From Bacteroidales bacterium (GTDB taxonomy: Bacteria; Bacteroidota; Bacteroidia; Bacteroidales; Paludibacteraceae): a stretch of 5,228 nucleotides of DNA. Shown here one piece after another: positions 4,154 through 5,228 of the stretch; within the stretch, counting starts at the first letter, position 1; every line of letters begins with the position of its first letter. The DNA is taken from positions 1 through 5,228 of the forward strand of contig CAAGDU010000102.1 of the NCBI GenBank assembly GCA_900768725.1, given 5' to 3'. The notes below the pieces were generated by a model, which was not told the origin of the DNA, ran no database searches, and was given only the letters and a program-made list of their open reading frames with translations. The translations under genes were made by a program, and so were the position numbers.

Positions 4154-4202
4154 GGGGTCGGGGGAAAACGGCGGCGGGTTAGCCGGAGCGGCGCGATGCG
4201 CC
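4154..4202. other. GC-rich foldback block
   Basis: A GC-rich island lies in AT-rich DNA. G-runs GGGG (4154-4157) and GGGGG (4160-4164) are followed by GGCGGCGGG (4170-4178). Next come CGGC/GCCG (4172-4175/4182-4185) and the hairpin GGCGC-GAT-GCGCC (4190-4202). No reading frame of note crosses it in isolation. It lies between the helicase terminator and the 11-bp repeats. The rest of the interval 3969-4213 holds no gene that I can see. Confidence 0.5.
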
Positions 4203-4213
4203 ACAGGGCATAG

Positions 4214-4246
4214 AAAAAGCCCCCTACTTGTAACCGTAGAGGGCTT
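4214..4246 (-). terminator. Intrinsic terminator of the helicase gene
   Basis: On the minus strand AGCCCTCTAC (4245-4236) pairs with GTAGGGGGCT (4227-4218) over ten positions with one G-T, around GGTTACAA, and is followed by TTTTT (4218-4214). It begins 18 nt after the helicase stop codon (4266-4264). The plus strand has no T-run after the stem. Confidence 0.88.
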
Positions 4247-4263
4247 GTCCTGAAACCTGTTCA

Positions 4264-5228
4264 TCAGCTGTACCAACTCGATGGCAGTTCCAGATTGAGC
4301 GGCTTGTCTTTGCTCGTGCGTATGTAAATCAGTTCCGTACTCGTGCGCTTCGCACCCAGCAGTATCTTCTTCACGATGCGACCGTCCGACTGACAATCGG
4401 GTATCTCCGGCGGGCAAAACTCATAGCCTTTGTCGCGGCACCACACCTTCAACTTCGTCTTGAAACTCTGCACGGACTTTATTTTGAGGTCGTGCCCCAC
4501 CTCGTCGTACCAGTCTTTATAGACCGACTGTTTAATCAGCAGGTGGTCAAGGTTCTCGTTCGCCTCTTCCCCCGTCTGCGCGAAATACACATCCGCCCAC
4601 GCGCTGAAATTATCGCCCATGATTGCCCTGCGCACACGCGACATCACCTTCTCCATCGGAGGCATGAAGTCCTCACGCTGGTGGCTGAGGTAGAACTGCA
4701 AGCAGTTAATCATAAAGTTGTAGTCCGCGTTGTACTCCTCCTCGGTGTAGTCAAAACTCGCTATCATTTTTCCGCCAAAGTCATCGCTCACCTTGCGCAC
4801 CTCCGCATAGTCATCATCGCTTTTCTTGTCGTGGTAGTAGTCGCTGTACACCACCGGCAACAGTCTGCGCATTGTACTGCGGTCGTCCCCTTTCCATGGA
4901 AAGTTGGAGGAGACAACCATCTGAGGGCTATCTTTATAATCTATCTCGAAACTTTTTGTGCCCTTCGGATTAACAATCGTCTGACCTGTTATGGTACCAT
5001 AGAATGCTTCAAATGGGAAATCTTTTTTAGCGTCATCAACAAAAAGTACATCCGTGCTCGTATCTACGCGGTCAAGGAAATGCGAGTTGCTGTTTATGTC
5101 CAGCGTGCGACCTACCAGCGTTACGATATTCGCAAGATTCAGCTGCTTCAAGATATACATAAACAGCGACTTGCCGCTGCCCCCGCTGCTCTCGTCCTCC
5201 TTGGTCAGTTTGCTCTCCATCACCCACA
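4264..5228 (-). CDS. Superfamily 3 (D5/primase-type) replicative helicase, 5' part beyond window
   Basis: The frame is open to the right edge (Trp codon at 5226, GTG at 5223), so the N-terminus, where such proteins often carry a primase domain, is missing. Counting from the GTG at 5223: Walker A is SSGGSGKS (12-19; K18, S19) and Walker B is VLFVDDA (59-65; D63, D64). SF3 motif C is PQMVVSSN (100-107; N107), and the arginine-finger region is DRSTMRRLLP (114-123). Residues about 235-319 (VYKDWYDEV, then FKTKLKVWCRDKGYEF) look like a winged-helix C-terminal domain. It would act as a hexamer unwinding the replicon's own DNA. The family is common in phages and plasmids of Bacteroidota (DUF5906-like primase-helicases), though the exact subfamily is not certain. 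The gene ends at a strong terminator, with repeat arrays next to it that may be the origin. Confidence 0.9.
   Translation of the reverse strand, partial: WVMESKLTKEDESSGGSGKSLFMYILKQLNLANIVTLVGRTLDINSNSHFLDRVDTSTDVLFVDDAKKDFPFEAFYGTITGQTIVNPKGTKSFEIDYKDSPQMVVSSNFPWKGDDRSTMRRLLPVVYSDYYHDKKSDDDYAEVRKVSDDFGGKMIASFDYTEEEYNADYNFMINCLQFYLSHQREDFMPPMEKVMSRVRRAIMGDNFSAWADVYFAQTGEEANENLDHLLIKQSVYKDWYDEVGHDLKIKSVQSFKTKLKVWCRDKGYEFCPPEIPDCQSDGRIVKKILLGAKRTSTELIYIRTSKDKPLNLELPSSWYS

Noticed and set aside
4121..4417. Minus-strand 98-codon frame
   Set aside because: It overlaps the 3' end of the helicase in another frame and reads through the intrinsic terminator at 4246-4214.

Overview
The window reads as part of a small mobile replicon, most likely a Bacteroidota (Bacteroidales-type) virus or virus-like plasmid. 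Host evidence: three strong promoters carry the Bacteroidota -7 element TAnnTTTG (TAATTTTG, and TACCTTTG twice). Two of them also have TTTG exactly 20 bp upstream. No gene start has a convincing Shine-Dalgarno, and the intergenic DNA is AT-rich. No ribosomal, tRNA, CRISPR or transposase sequence is visible.

Layout, reading the minus strand from right to left. (1) 5228-4264 is the C-terminal part of a superfamily 3 (D5/primase-type) replicative helicase, closed by a clear intrinsic terminator. (2) 4210-3913 is a non-coding interval with a GC-rich foldback block, four perfect 11-bp tandem repeats and a textbook promoter. (3) 3912-3691 is a 73-aa protein with two membrane segments. (4) 3690-3474 is a dense control or origin region: three or four CTTTCAc...gTGAAAG palindromes spaced near whole helical turns, and a large inverted repeat. 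(5) 3473-903 is a tightly coupled five-gene operon with ATGA overlaps or gaps of at most 12 nt: a ribbon-helix-helix-like coiled-coil protein, a 96-aa unknown, a single-pass membrane coiled-coil protein, a P-loop ATPase of viral packaging (FtsK/HerA) size, and a PBECR-like (barnase/EndoU/colicin E5/RelE fold) putative RNase. (6) 645-911 is transcribed the other way: a complete promoter, about 260 nt of foldable RNA and an intrinsic terminator, with no gene of useful size. It is a strong candidate for an undescribed structured RNA that converges on the nuclease gene. (7) 598-404 is a small HTH protein with its own terminator. (8) 346-272 is a promoter whose -33 element is replaced by five TTCCGAT boxes at exact 10-bp period. 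(9) 236-1 holds two tiny single-pass membrane proteins, the second cut by the edge.

How the parts fit (inference): a helicase for replication, a packaging-type ATPase next to several small membrane proteins, and no tail or terminase genes in view suggest a tailless, internal-membrane icosahedral virus of the PRD1/adenovirus lineage. A filamentous-phage or plasmid origin is not excluded, because no capsid gene lies in the window. Genes are controlled through separate repeat arrays in front of each transcription unit. The AT-rich block of nuclease, RNA and HTH sits like an accessory cargo between the more GC-rich ATPase cluster and the small membrane proteins.
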